Shown here one piece after another: positions 9,778 through 21,671 of a DNA stretch of 64,000 nucleotides (its first letter is position 1; the number at the start of each line of letters is the position of its first letter). The stretch comes from Carposina sasakii (taxonomy: Eukaryota > Arthropoda > Insecta > Lepidoptera > Carposinidae), in the NCBI GenBank assembly GCA_014607495.2, contig CP053163.1, positions 2,212,716 to 2,276,715 of the forward strand, given 5' to 3'. The translations under genes and the position numbers were made by a program. The notes under the pieces were generated by a model. It was not told the origin of the DNA. It did not search any database and worked only from the letters and a program-made list of their open reading frames with translations.

Positions 9778-9891
9778 AGTGTGCTATGTACTGCATCTGC
9801 CGCCTCGCTTGCTCAGCCCTCTCAGCGTCTAAGGCTCCATTCAGAAGGTCGAGTTTACGTTGGAGGTCTGCGCCGCCTGTGCCTTCTGCAT
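9778..9891 (-). CDS. unc-13: unc-13 exon e: helical segment after C2A
   Basis: This 114-nt exon has acceptor aaattccag and donor GTAAGT, with phase 1 in and out. The peptide begins DAEGTGGADLQRKLDLLNG and continues ALDAERAEQARRQMQYIAH. It is highly charged with Leu/Ala spacing typical of an alpha helix or short coiled coil. It occupies the place of the charged helix that follows C2A in mammalian Munc13-1. The Asp codon is split across a 17.6-kb intron. Because the exon is a multiple of three with the same phase at both ends, it could be skipped without a frameshift. Confidence 0.9.
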
Positions 9892-9899
9892 CTGGAATT

Positions 9900-11610
9900 T
9901 TAAGATATCTTTGCTATTTTTCTAGATTTTTAGGTATGGGATTTTTCCTATGTATATTCTAGGAGTCGAATAAGGAACTGGGGGCGAAAATTAAGGCTTT
10001 TATTGAAGATAACAGTGGAGTAAACGTTTTCTATCAATTTCATCGACATAATATTATACAATGTTATAACATAAAAAAGCCAGCTGTAAAACAAACGCCA
10101 ATTTTTTCAATACGAATATGAGCTTCAAATAAAACCATATTGTGCCCAATCCGTAAATAATAGGTTAAGGGCAGGAAGATGATGATGATGTTAGAACATG
10201 AATAACAAAGCTAAAACAGAGCTAAACACTATCTAATATTAACAAATATTCCATACATTTCTAACAAAAAAATGCCATATTTGAACATTGTTTAACTTGA
10301 GTCGCGACTTTGTAATATCACTGTCAACGTTGCTTTGTCTAGGCCTCTAAGGACATTCGTGTAAACTTGGCCTAAGCCGAGCTTCGTTCGTTATTCAGCG
10401 TGCGCCACGTGCAACTGAACTGTAGAATTGGCTTGCATCCAGTATATTATGAAATCATTAGATTATGAAGCCTATATATTTTGCTGGCATCTTTAATTAA
10501 ATTGAACATCTATAGCTTTGGGGCATTGGATTTTAATTACAACGATTATTTTTGTATTTTTTAAAAATAAAGTCCATGATATAAAAATTACGAAAAAATT
10601 CTATTAGAAATGTCTTTCCGGCCAAGAGCCAAAGATCAGCAAAAAACAGTGTGTTGCAGATTTGAATCATCCACTTAACTAATCTTCTCATAAATACGTA
10701 CACCTATATGTGTAAAATTTAGTAAAAGGGGGTAACCATTATATATACTATATTAAATGGTACCAGGCTTTGCTTGTAGTTACCCCCTCTTAACCCTCCA
10801 TCAGCAAGGCAATTAGTCCAATGATTGACTGTAGCCGGTTCAAAGCGGTTCAACCCGGTTCAATCCAGTTCAGGTCGCTCTTATCAGATTAATGACGTTT
10901 TCCTTTGACCCGGTTTCTTAAATAGGCCCGGTACCTTAGGGGATGGAATATGGTTAATTTTGTGTTATGATTCAAGGCACTACCAAAGTTTTATATTAAT
11001 AGGCAATTGACATAGTTTCCTACAGTGTTCAAAGGCAAAAAAACCTTGGTAATAGAGAATTAAGGTAAGTAGTATATCGAAAGGTTTTCATAGTTTAAAA
11101 TAAATCTTTCAATAATGCATGATCTGTATATGGATTTGTATAACGCCCTTTAGGTACACTCAAAAAGATAATATACGGGTACACACTAAATATACTAAGA
11201 AATTATTAATAAAACTATATGTTACAAGAGATTTTTCTTCTTTCTTTAGAGAAAGTAGTAGAAAAATTTATGAATTTAAATATAACATGAATAAAAATGG
11301 CTGCTTAAAATACCTTTGAAATTATAACATGTTAAAAACTCATTGCATGCCAAGCATTAGATTTATGTTATGACCGTGCCCCGATATTCACACATTGCAC
11401 ATACGAGTTAAACTATTTTTACTCAACCACTCTGCATACAAATTAACTAAATTAATTGCGAAAAAGCACGGCTTGTAAACGTGTAACCATATAATTTATA
11501 TTTGATTTATATCAACGGACATAAACTATAACATGTCACCGACCAATATGAAAACAATGATTACAGGTGCTCACGATAAAGGCGGCGCTACTCGCTCATG
11601 TTTAAAATTA
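9900..11610. other. AT-rich intron, nothing recognised
   Basis: This is unc-13 intronic sequence upstream of the exon at 9778-9891. I see a short hairpin (about 10727-10786, GGGGGTAAC against GTTACCCCC), a GATGATGATG run near 10183, and no coding or repeat family shared with the rest of the window. Confidence 0.5.
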
Positions 11611-11617
11611 AACCTTA

Positions 11618-11998
11618 TACAGGGTGTTTTTTTTGTGGCCACCATTAACGAAGGGTACGTACTCTATACATCAAATAAAGTAAGTTTATGCCAAAAAAAG
11701 GCTGGGATTTTTTTTTTTAATTACCTACTTGATTGGGCGAAATTTATAGTGTCTAGTGTTTATGTTAGTTTTTTTATAGACAGATATTAATTATTTCTCG
11801 AGAAAAAATCTTGCTACGCGCGTCTATGTGCATTTATGCAGTAAAACGCAGTCTATTTACTCAACTTTGGACCCTAATATATTGAAAACCAGACACTTCC
11901 CAGGTATGCTTCCATGGTGAAAAATGATCGTGATGATGAGGAGATTCCGTAGTTTTCGGGAATGTTGACGACCAAAAATCACCCTGTATAGGTACGTT
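11618..11998 (+). mobile_element. MITE M2 (TACAGGGTG ends)
   Basis: It starts TACAGGGTGTTTTTTTTGTG and ends CCAAAAATCACCCTGTA, with TA on both sides. Copies lie at 33538-33906 and 35654-36039 (reverse), with a half copy at 23545-23750. The interior has shared blocks (AACGAAGGGTACGTACTCTA, GGACCCTAATAT, GATCGTGATGATGAGGAG) but no intact frame. Confidence 0.82.
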
Positions 11999-12329
11999 TT
12001 AATATTTTTTTCCACTTCAACCGTAAACAATATTTTAATCTTTAACCCGATGAGAGTTGGCATCAGGCGGGCAGCCGGCCGTAAAACTAACGCCAAATCG
12101 TTATCCTAATAATATTTCACCGACCCCATAGATGAATAAGCAGGTAAATGATGATGATTTCAATTCCTGTGTCCTGTAATCTAATATTTTATTTATTTCT
12201 CTTTTATCACCATCATTTCAGGCATTAATCCAATGCGGTAGATAGAATGGATTTATGTACATTAACAATCAGTGCATCAAATAATGTTTCATTTGAAGTG
12301 TGTATTATTTGAAGTTGCCAAAAACGTTA

Positions 12330-12475
12330 TTTAAAAGAGATGGTAAAATTCGTCATCCGAGTTAAGTGACCCGATAGCTCAGTTGGTTAGAGCGATGCAC
12401 GGAATGCGCGAGGTCGTAAGTTCAAATCTCACTCGGGCGATTTTTTTTTTCATTTTCAATTAATATTTTAGAGTG
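12330..12475 (+). repeat. tRNA-like SINE, family A
   Basis: GACCCGATAGCTCAGTTGG then GTTCAAATCTCACTCGGGCG resemble D-arm and T-arm boxes. It is preceded by the family block GAGATGGTAAAATTCGTCAT and followed by TTTTTTTTTCATTTTCAATT. The anticodon arm is degenerate, so it is not a tRNA gene. Confidence 0.75.
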
Positions 12476-13209
12476 TTTTATATTTGATTTAAAAATATGT
12501 TTCATTAGATATAGGTAAATAAATTACTTTTTATTGAAGCACCATTAAACACAGTTTGGCAACTCTTTACAGCTCTTGACTCTTTTATATTTTGTTAGTT
12601 TTGTGTCGGAATCGAATCGGTTCGTGAGGTGTAAACACCAGTATACGTTCGTGTTATGACCTGGCGAAATGGCACACATTTTTTATGATTTAATTATAAC
12701 CACAAACTTACTCGTAAGCATAACCTTAGACGATTATTTATATCGTTATAATTTTGTGGGAGGTAAGTTCCGAGTGAATACTCGTGAAGGGTGTATATTG
12801 GCATCTAAGTTCCACAAATATTTATTTTATAAAATTAATTTAGTCTGCGTAAAAAAAATTATGTTCAAAAGACACAAAATAATTATACATCAGTCTATCC
12901 CCGCTATACTAAACGTGGCAGTCGGATCTCCTTTATGACCCTGCAGTTCTGGCTATCCCATTTCGGACACAACCGTGTATATATGTATGCATTAAAAGGT
13001 TTTGTATCTTATGAACAAACAAATAAGTTTCATAGATGTTTGTGATATTGTGTCGACAAAACTTCAACAATAAGTATTGTCCTCGAGAAAGTGTGTTGCA
13101 CAAAAGTTTTTGCGCGGAACTGTACAATATTTGTTGTTAGCATTATTTTCCCTAGAATTGTCTGAAACCATATCATACTCACTCATAATCGCACTCCGCC
13201 ATTTAAAAA

Positions 13210-13440
13210 ATAATGTATAATGACTCCGGCCGAATTTCGGTCATGGCACTCAATCTCAACAGAGAATAGCCATCTGCGCAGAAGATGTTATAGTGCAAAA
13301 GTGTGTGTACAAATACAGGTACATTCTCTGCTTCCTCACACTCATAGTTCAATGGGATGGAAAGCTGACATGACGAGAGAGATCAGGCGCAGAACAATGG
13401 TTTTACATGCTTTCCGAGGCAAGAGCGATAATTTTATGAA
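13210..13440 (+). repeat. Interspersed repeat family F
   Basis: It shares GATCAGGCGCAGAACAATGG, ATGTTATAGTGCAAAAGTGT and the Phe-Arg-Gly-rich tail region with copies at 20760-21070 (plus) and 22940-23180 (minus). The longest open frame (13220-13444) is conserved only as repeat sequence; the class is unknown. Confidence 0.6.
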
Positions 13441-13689
13441 ATAAAAACGCAATAGTACCTACCTACCCAAAATAATGATTTTTGGAATTTTTGTCGGTCT
13501 GTCTGTGCGTTTGTGCACGCTAATCTAAGTGGCTGAACCGATTTCGATGCAGTTTTCAGGAATATATTGTGACAGGTCCCACTTAACATATAGGCTACTT
13601 TTTATCCCGGGAAAATGTTTTTATCCCGGATAATTTCGACATTTTGTTTTTTTGTAGTCCACGAGTACGGAGTCACGGGCGTCCACTAG
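13438..13689 (+). mobile_element. Helitron, 3' portion
   Basis: It ends GGGCGTCCACTAG before T and carries TTTTTATCCCGGGAAAATG and ATAATTTCGACATTTTG shared with the other Helitrons. The 5' end is truncated relative to 5366-5703. A family A tRNA-like sequence begins a few bases after its 3' end. Confidence 0.75.
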
Positions 13690-13694
13690 TGAAT

Positions 13695-13800
13695 AAATAA
13701 ATTAGCTCAGTGGTTAGAGCAACTAGCACGGTATTCAGTGATCGTGGGTTCGATTCCCACTCGGGTGAAGCATTTTTTTCATTTCTTTATTAATAATTTT
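13695..13800 (+). repeat. tRNA-like SINE, family A, 5'-truncated
   Basis: TTAGCTCAGTGGTTAGAGC and GTGGGTTCGATTCCCACTCG are clear A- and B-box-like segments, followed by the family tail TTTTTTTCATTTCTTTATTA. The 5' acceptor strand is missing because the copy starts just after a Helitron end. Confidence 0.7.
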
Positions 13801-14139
13801 ATAATAAATAAATTTTAAAAAGTCCATGGCTGGGATTAAACCTACCAACCTTGAACCTGAAAGTCCACGTCTTAATCATTGGGCTGTCAACGTTTACAAT
13901 ACGATAAACTTAAACCCACGTACTCGTACATATTATAACTAAAGGCATTGAGACTAGAAAAACAAACAGTGTGGTGATTCTAAGCGCAGGCTCTATATAT
14001 AGGTACTCAAGTCGTTAAAGCTTCACTTGACCTGTCTCGCTTCTTGAAATAGAACCTAAGGAGCTCCATACACTACCGCAAGGAGAGCTAGAGGCTTGTA
14101 TCTATACTAGCAATCTGCCATTGCTTTGTTTAATATTTA

Positions 14140-14268
14140 CAAATATAAACTTGTAATGCCGCCTGCCCGGCGTGGTAACTATGGGTAAAACACCCCTGTG
14201 GCAGTAGCCTTGTGGCGTACCCTGGGGGAGGCCTACGTCCAGCAGTGGACTGCAATAGGCTGAAGAAG
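14140..14268 (+). repeat. SINE family C, 3' part
   Basis: GCCGCCTGCCCGGCGTGGTA and GGCCTACGTCCAGCAGTGGA, then TGCAATAGGCTGA and a short GAAGAAGA tail, match the family C 3' half. A second, more decayed copy lies at 14448-14555. Confidence 0.7.
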
Positions 14269-15091
14269 AAGACCCTTTGTGTCGTATCGGCAGAAATAGC
14301 ACTACCGCATGTCTAACCGTGGGTAAGAGGCGATTACGGGTTCCCGGAAGGTTCCGGAACACTTTACTGTTTACGCTTCCCGTGTTGATAATATCGTCAT
14401 AATGTGATTACTAACATTAGGAGCCAACGCTACTACTACTAGTCAAATCTAGGCAGCGGGTGTCGTGACTATGGACAAAAAAAAACCTCTTATAACAGTA
14501 GCCTTAGCATACCTACGTCCAGGAGTGGATTGCTCACAGGCTAATATGATGATTATGTGATATGCCCCTTCTCTGTTATATCCCTGCTCAAGTACATCTC
14601 GAATTAAACTAACCTTCTAATGACATATTACATTATCACATCAGAGGGTCAATTCAGTTATTTGATTTTCCTGATTTTTGTGTCATTGCGTTCCAGATTC
14701 GTTACTGCTTCGGCTCCATATACAAAATGCTATTCTACTATCGCCAGATTATGTGGTCAACACGTCATAAAAGTACGATTATCTATGGGCAGGTGGTGTA
14801 AAGGTCACCCGAGGGTGTACACGTAAGACCCTCTATGAATAAAATGTGTAGCCTTTGGAATGCGTGAACCGTTTTATTGCGTTAACTTTAACGACTTTAA
14901 CTGACGAGTTTCATGGTATTGCAGATTTTACAGCCGCATTAAAAAGGAGTTTATTTACATCACGTACTATATAAATGACGAGCGAAATGACGTACAAGAC
15001 AGGGTCACTACTGATCCAAGGTTTAAATTCCGGTAGGTACATACTTGGATGGATCCAGATTTTTTTCTAGGGGGCAGAGCATATTTGACTA

Positions 15092-15470
15092 TCCTATCCT
15101 ACTATTACTCGCATCCTACTTCAATATTATAAACGCGAAAGTTTGTAAGTATGGATGGATGTTTGTTACTCTTTTATGTGAAAACGGCTGGAGCGATTTT
15201 AATAAAATTTCGGTATGGAGTTAGCTGATACCTTAGATCAGTGGTTCCCAAAGTGGTCCAGGTGGACCCCCAGGGGTCCACAGGAGACTCGATGGGGTCT
15301 ACGTTTGAAAAAATAAGGGTTCACATTTAATTTGTATGTGATGTGGGCCTGTAGGGCCCCAGGGGGTCCACCAAAACCAGATAACTTTTGAAAGGGGTCT
15401 ATGAGGAATAAAAGTTCGGGAAACCCTGCCTTAGATTAACACATAGGCTACTTTTTATACGTCGCGTTGT
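15092..15470 (+). mobile_element. Helitron, 5' portion, interrupted by a hAT-like MITE
   Basis: AATATTATAAACGCGAAAGT, then GGCTGGAGCGATTTTAATAA, and after the insertion TTAGATTAACACATAGGCTA match the Helitron at 48316-48532. The MITE at 15239-15428 splits it. The 3' end is missing here; a stray piece (AAAATATTTTTATCCCGTAT) reappears at about 16000-16045. Confidence 0.75.
15239..15428 (+). mobile_element. hAT-like MITE with 8-bp target duplication
   Basis: It starts CAGTGGTTCCCAAAGTGG and ends GTTCGGGAAACCCTG, imperfect inverted repeats of the hAT type. CCTTAGAT flanks it at 15231-15238 and 15429-15436. It is inserted in a Helitron. A second copy is at 25246-25434. Confidence 0.9.
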
Positions 15471-15474
15471 TCGA

Positions 15475-17090
15475 GTGACATCAAAATAACTCTGTTTAGA
15501 GCATTTTGTACGTCATTTTATACGAGCAGGCCTATGGGTTGACATATGCGCAAACACAGTACCTACAATGCTCTTAATGTGCAATATAATAATGCTTTTA
15601 GGGTGTTGTTGCGGTTGCCGCGACACTGTAGCGCGACGGGGTGTTTGCTGAGGCGCGGGTGATTGTTTTTATTCGACAATGCGAAAGCGGTGCACATCCT
15701 TGCTGCGCAGGGTCTGGGCCAGCTCCAACGGCATACTAAAAGCATTATCGGACAGGTTTGACTGTCAGTACATCAATCACTGCTGTATGGTTCATGTACT
15801 GACTAACAAACAAATGGTGAGGTGCTCCCTAAATGTTTAATTTTAATTTTTAAATGTTTGTTGTGATTTTAGTTAATTTTGATTATTTTTGTTAATTTTC
15901 TTTTTGTTTATTATTATTTTATTTTATTATTATTTATGATTATTTTTGTTCTATATATTAAATGTGATTTTTCTGAATTAATTATTATTATTATTTATCC
16001 AGGGAAAATATTTTTATCCCGTATAATTTGTTTTTTGTTTGTAGGCCTGTGAACCCACACCGTTTGACTAATACGAGTACGCGTATATGCTTATTCCATA
16101 TAAGCAATCAAAACTCAGAAAAAACTTCCTAGCTATATTATTATTTGCCTCTACCTAAGATTTAATTTTAATCTATAAACTTTTGGCATAGCAAATTATA
16201 CGCAAAAAAAATCTTGCGCGTCTCTCTGGCTTTTTCCTTTCACTGTACCTTACTTTTTACCAAAACATATCATAACTTTCCATGCGAGCCCCTTATTCCC
16301 TGTATTTGGTATTCTTTGCGCGCGCCGCGTGTGCCTCGTATATCACTGTGACGTCACAGAGCAGTGGCACTTTCCACACGGGGACTAGAGAAAATACAAA
16401 TAAAAAATAAAATAAAATGTTTGAGGTTGGAGGACGCCTTCAAGAAAAAAGGTTGAAAGAATTTTCTCAAAGTCAAAATTTTGATACATATAATGAGAAC
16501 TGCTGTATTCTCAATATTGGGTAGTTAGAACTGTAGAATAATTAAAGATATCCTTTAGCTATGTAACTATTAATAAATAAATAAAATTTATTAACTTTTA
16601 TTTAAACTCACATGCTTATTATTAATACATTACATTTAGGTATATTATATTTATTCTTACAGTCTGTTTGCTTTCATACTATAGGACCACATCTCGAAAA
16701 TCAACACGGCTACATTTTAAACGCATTTTCCCAATACTTCTTTTTTTGAGTTGTGCCCCTACAGTATGAAAGCTGCGGTATGCACTTTTATTTCAAAGTT
16801 GTTCCATTTTGTATTCTTTAATTATTATTTGTTAGATTCTATTTATGTTATACATTATTATTATACCTACATTACAGTACAATACATTATAAACAAGGTA
16901 TAACATAATGTATAACATAATAGAATCATAATGTATGATTCCATTATGTTATACATTATTTATTGTTAATTTATATTAGTTAGTTACTGTTAAATCTGTA
17001 AATCTCTCACTAAAATAATGTTTTATATGTCTGTAAATAGGAACAATAATGCTACTTGGTGAATATTTTTTTTTATTCTTATTATATTAT
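15475..17090. other. AT-rich intron, little recognised
   Basis: A small inverted-repeat element lies at 16670-16773 (GCTTTCATACTATAGG against CCTACAGTATGAAAGC), and an AT-rich palindrome around 16900-16965 (GTATAACATAATG against CATTATGTTATAC). The rest shows no gene or shared repeat. Confidence 0.5.
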
Positions 17091-17093
17091 ACT

Positions 17094-17414
17094 ATAGTGG
17101 ACGCCCGCGACTCCGTCCGCGTGGACTACAGAGAAAACAAAATGTCGAAATTATCCGGGATAAAATCATTTTCCTGGGATAAAAGTAGCCTATGTGTTAA
17201 GTGAGACCTGTCCCAATATATTCCTGAAAACTACACCTAAATCGGTTCAGCCGTATCTGAGATTAGCGTGCACAAACGCACAGACAAACAGATAAAAATT
17301 CAAAAAATCTACTTTTGGGTACTATTGCGTTGATAAAGGTCTCCTATAATATTTTTTCTCATATATCTTCCATGTACAGACAGCGATCCGTTACATTTTT
17401 ATTGTATGTATAGA
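17094..17414 (-). mobile_element. Helitron, sister of 5366-5703
   Basis: It has the same 5' end (TCTATACATACAAT after A) and the same body, including the region read as TCAGATACGGCTGAACCGAT. The 3' CTAG is altered to CTATAG. It shares ends with the Helitron beside the unc-13 exon at 5708-5793, which fixes that element's 5' boundary. Confidence 0.8.
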
Positions 17415-17504
17415 TTGATAGAAGAAGACAGATATACGAGTAGAAGATAGATTAGCTACGTTTAGCAAAGCGTTGCCAGATAGAAAAGCAGTGCATATAC
17501 GAGT

Positions 17505-17980
17505 AGCTATAGACACGGCTGTATTCCTAAAATAGAGTGGCCAGAACTGTAGCATCACAAAAGAGATCCAATAGCCACGTATAGTTTTTTGACGGCCGAT
17601 TGGTGTAGTAGGTAGTGGCCCTGCCTGCAGCGCCATAGGTCCTGGGTTCGAAACCCGGTAGGTGCAAACATTGATATGATGAATATTGATGTTTGTTTCC
17701 GAGTCATGGATGTTTCTATACTTATCTATGTAATTATATACCGTTGCTCAGTACCCACGACACAAGACCTTAGGGATCTTACTGTGGGACTAGGTTAATG
17801 TGTTGTATAGTGTGTGAATATTTATTATTATTATTATTTATAGCATAACGGAGCCAGATACAAAGGATAAGTTGTTAGTTAATCGCCTAAGAGACTCTCC
17901 TGAGTTCCTTAGTCGACTCTTACGAGTACAACATGCACGGAAGGAGATGCAGCTGATGTATTCTAGTATTCTAGTGAAGC
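17505..17980 (+). repeat. Repeat family G, split by a family B SINE
   Basis: The left piece (17505-17588) carries ACACGGCTGTATTCC; the right piece (about 17840-17980) carries CTTAGTCGACTCTTACGAG and CACGGAAGGAGATGCAGCTG, matching 29030-29215. Between them is a SINE with TATAG on both sides. Confidence 0.65.
17589..17840 (+). repeat. tRNA-derived SINE, family B
   Basis: A-box-like ATTGGTGTAGTAGGTAGTGG and B-box GGGTTCGAAACCC, then the family body and a TTATTA tail. TATAG repeats at about 17580-17584 and 17839-17843 look like a short target duplication. It is nested in repeat family G. Confidence 0.85.
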
Positions 17981-18278
17981 CTCATATTGGCATAGGTAAG
18001 GTATATTTTAATATTTTTTGATAATAAACTACATAGTTTTTTGATTTGGTTCAAGATAATTTTATAAAAAACTGCCAATTGTCCGATTTTTTGTTAAACT
18101 GAACACTTTTTTTTTGTTTCATCATTGTAACGGTGTATGGCAATATTTATTAGTTGATGAAGCAATGATTATAGTAAAAAAAATATGTCCGACTAAATTT
18201 ATTTATTTTCTTGTTTTTTGGCTGGTCCTAAGACCGAGGTTCCGATTTTCATTTAGATACAACAGAACCCTAAATAAC

Positions 18279-18530
18279 GTCCGATTGGTCTAGTAGGTAG
18301 TGACCCTACCTACGACGCCATAGGTCCTGGGTTCGAATCCCGGTAGGTGCAAACATTGATATGATGAATATCGGATGTTTGTTTCCGAGTCATGGATGTT
18401 TCTATACTTATCTATGTATTTATATACCGTTGCTTAGTACCCATGACACAAGACCTTAGGGATCTTAATGTGGGACTAGGTCAATGTGTTGTGTAGTGTG
18501 TGAATATTTATTTATTTATTATTTATTTAT
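18279..18530 (+). repeat. tRNA-derived SINE, family B, with target duplication
   Basis: It has the complete head (GATTGGTCTAGTAGGTAGTG; GGGTTCGAATCCCGG), body and TTTA tail. AAATAAC flanks it at 18272-18278 and 18531-18537. It is the best-preserved family B copy and defines the family length of about 250 bp. Confidence 0.88.
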
Positions 18531-18770
18531 AAATAACCAGTCAAGTGTAAGTCCTTCACTGAGGGTAGAACATATTTAATTCTTCACTTTATTATCAGCA
18601 TAATCTAAGGTAAGTATTAAAATAGGTAAAGATATAGAGTGCAACGGGAACATCAAAGCTATATTAATAATGCACGGCCTAGTGACCACGCTAAAGCTGT
18701 ATATGAGGCCTTACTATTAAATACTATATTTAATACATAGTTAAAAGGTCAAATGTACATAACAAACTAT

Positions 18771-19034
18771 ATAAGGTCTATACAAAATTAGTGATTATCT
18801 TTTGACACGAAACTAGGTAGTTAAAAAGAAACAACTTTCACTATGGGACCAACTCTGAAATATTAAAAAAAATATCAGCTGTTCCATAAAATCTCGAATA
18901 ATTAATGCACTGAAATGTATGGAACAGCCGATATCTTTTTTATATTTCGGAGTTGGTCCCATAGTGAAAGTTGTTTCTTATTACCTACCTAGTTTTGTGT
19001 CAAAAGATAATCACGAATTTTGGATAGACCTTAT
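18771..19034. mobile_element. Foldback MITE
   Basis: The arms ATAAGGTCTATACAAAATT...AACAACTTTCACTATGGGAC and their reverse complement meet at an AT-rich loop near 18900. It abuts the next MITE at TTATA. Confidence 0.82.
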
Positions 19035-19298
19035 ACAGGATGTAACAAAAAGGGCATGTTAATCGAAAAGCTATGTAAATAGCCGACCATAGAAAACCTA
19101 TTTCCAAAATTTCAGACTCAAATTCACATTTTTATTTTTCCAGACAGTATGAAGAATTCCGAAAAAACTCAGGAATGTCCATACAATCTTGAAAAATAAA
19201 AATGTGATTTCGAGTCTCAAATTTTGGAAATAGGTTCTCTATAGTGGGCTATTTACATAGTTTTTCGCTTTACATACCCTTTCTGTTACACACTGTAT
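19034..19298. mobile_element. Foldback MITE (TACAGGATGTAACA ends)
   Basis: It starts TACAGGATGTAACAAAAAGG and ends TTCTGTTACACACTGTA, with arms paired through CAAATTCACATTTTTATTTT and its complement. A diverged relative lies at 32263-32500 and half of one at 26110-26172. Confidence 0.8.
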
Positions 19299-19453
19299 AA
19301 CTAGTTCATAGAGTAGTAGAAAGAGATCAAACTAACAACACTATGTATGCGCTACGAAAGTACTACGAGACGTAGTATTTCCGTAGTCGACTATGAATTA
19401 TTCGTAGCAATCGAGCGGTGATTTATCAAAGCAATATTTTTATTTATTTTGTA

Positions 19454-19690
19454 CTAGTGGGCGCCCGCGACTTCGTCCGTTTGGAGTGCTGAAAAAACAA
19501 AATGTCGAAATTATCCGGGATAAAAATATTTTCCCGGGATAAGAAAGTAGCCTATGTGTTAATGCTGGTTGTCAGCTAACTCCATACCAAATTTTATTAT
19601 AATCGCTCCAGCCGTTTTTACGTGAAAGAGTAACAAACATCCATCCATCCATACTTACAAACTTTAACCTTTATAATATTAGTAGGATAG
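19454..19690 (-). mobile_element. Helitron, reverse copy
   Basis: On the minus strand it begins TCCTACTAATATTATAAAGG (5' edge blurred by an AGGAT microsatellite) and ends GGGCGCCCACTAG before T. The interior matches 48316-48532. Confidence 0.82.
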
Positions 19691-20110
19691 GATAGGATAG
19701 GATAGTAGGAAGTAGGATACATTTTTGTATGATCTCCCTCATTGCATCAAATAACTTTTAAAATGTGGTAAATATAATAATTTCGTTACAAAAAACCGTA
19801 CATAAAATACCAGGCGACCATAAACTAAAGGGAAAGTAATGAAAAAATTGCAGTGTCAGAAACAACCCTTCTCAACGAGACAAAAAAGCGACACAACCGG
19901 AATCAAAACATAAACACAATAAAGATTTGGGGCGAGTCCGCTAAATTTTTACGCCGAAGCGCAACCACTAAATTTGCTTACCTAAAATTGCTTTGCTAAA
20001 AAAAATTACTTACCGCTTAACTAATAAAGTATATTTTAGCACGCAGAATAAAAATAAAGATGACAGTATGACAGAATAAAATCAAAAATCTGTCTCGTAC
20101 TGAAATGTAT

Positions 20111-20296
20111 CTAATTACGTGAACGTAAAGTGATTATTGCTTCGTACTGAGCTTCTACAATGGTTCCGTTTCGGGTTTGTTCCGGCAAAATTATTTTGCG
20201 GAATTGTCCCCCCCCCAGTTCAGATAAGGTGTCGCTGGGTACAGGCAAAGGCTTTGGAGCATTTGTATTATAGAGCTTCACATATTTACTAAGCAA
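20111..20296 (-). pseudogene. Unrecognised 61-codon open frame
   Basis: The frame encodes a peptide with KPLPVPSDTLSELGGGQF and RKIILPEQTRNGTIVEAQ. The composition looks coding rather than random, but I see no matching splice sites, no known motif and no neighbour that continues it. It lies in the 17.6-kb unc-13 intron among repeats, so a transposon relic is the likely source. The phase of the flanking exons does not require an exon here. Confidence 0.25.
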
Positions 20297-20444
20297 GTAA
20301 GCCTGAAAGCTGTCTTGAAATAAATATAATAATTCTGGCGGTAATCGATCGAAATATGTATCGAAGGACTGAGTTAATACAAATCGAAAATGTTAATGAG
20401 TAAAACCTCCGGAATTTATCTGTAAGATAAAACCTATTAGATAA

Positions 20445-20690
20445 AACCTGGCCGCGTGGTGCCGGCCGAGTGGAATTCGTACCATACTGTGGGTGGGTAT
20501 CGCACGAGGCGATTAAGGGTTTCCGGGAGGTGGGCAGTTGACAACATAGTCCAAAATACAAACTGCGGTCACCAACCCGCCTGCCCAGCGTGGTGACTAT
20601 GGGCAAATACCCCACATGGCAGTATTGTGGCGTGCCCTGGGGGAGGCCTACGTCCAGCAGTGGACTGCAATAGGCTGATGATGATGACAT
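20445..20690 (+). repeat. SINE family C, near full length
   Basis: It runs from GGCCGCGTGGTGCCGGCCGA through GGTATCGCACGAGGCGATTA and GACAACATAGTCCAAAATAC to GGACTGCAATAGGCTGATGA with a GATGATGA tail. Confidence 0.82.
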
Positions 20691-20759
20691 AAAGCCTTCA
20701 TTATTTTTCTAATATAATATGTGCTTATGGTCCCTTTAGTAACATGTCTACACTAGAAT

Positions 20760-21070
20760 AAATCAGCTGCATCTCCTTCCGCGTATTTCTTAAGAGTTGA
20801 CTAATATATCGGAGATATTATAGTGCACAAGTGTGTGCGCAAACACAGATGCACTCTCTATTCCATTATTCTCATAGTCCGATGGGACGGAAAGTTGAGA
20901 TCGACCGGAGAGAGATCAGGCGCAGGACCAACGGTTTTACGTGCTTCCTGAGGCACGAGCTGAGTGACAATTTTACAACATTAAAATCTGTACATGAAAT
21001 AAATTCATTGGTACAGCCCCGTGATCTTGGATCGAACTTGCGCCTCCCGCTTGGAAGATGCACGACTTAA
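20760..21070 (+). repeat. Interspersed repeat family F
   Basis: ATATTATAGTGCACAAGTGT, TCCGATGGGACGGAAAGTTG and GGAGAGAGATCAGGCGCAGG match the reverse copy at 22940-23180. Overlapping open frames on both strands are repeat sequence. Confidence 0.7.
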
Positions 21071-21671
21071 TCACTTGGCTATCACCGCTTTTAATTTACT
21101 TTATATAATAAATATAGATAGATAGTTGGTGCAGTACATTCATAGATTAAGACAAAGCCGTAATGGAAGGTCTATGGGTACATCTAACTTGTTCATGCTT
21201 TTCACATGTCCTGAGTCACGTTACAGCATGTAAAGTCCTGAACCGAATGCGGAGTGAGTAGCGTTTGACGAAACCCGAGCTTTTAACGTCACATTTGATG
21301 GATGAGGCCTGCTTTACGCACTTCCTGTAATAAATCCGCTTTATAGTTCACGACTATTTTGTCGTAGTTCCACCACAGAATAAGTATCAAGGTATATTAC
21401 TCGTATGATGCGTTATACAGATAATTATCACATTTGTGAAATGCAATTTTGCTCTTAAACATATCGTCTAGATGTGTCTCTAAAGCTCATATTTCTAGTG
21501 AAAACTATTCCTTTGAGAGCACTTGGTTGAGAGATAGTACTATGTTAACTGGTAGAAAATGCTTTATAGCATTAAGTTCGCCCTTGTACAAAAATTATTA
21601 CAATAAAGTGTTTATTGTTATTATTATGCAGTCATTTATTATTTTTTGTATTTTTTACATTTTTAAATACA

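Noticed and set aside
20111..20296. Extra unc-13 exon
   Set aside because: No suitable splice sites were seen, and exons 27470-27596 and 9778-9891 already join in phase (G|AT, Asp) as expected for the family.
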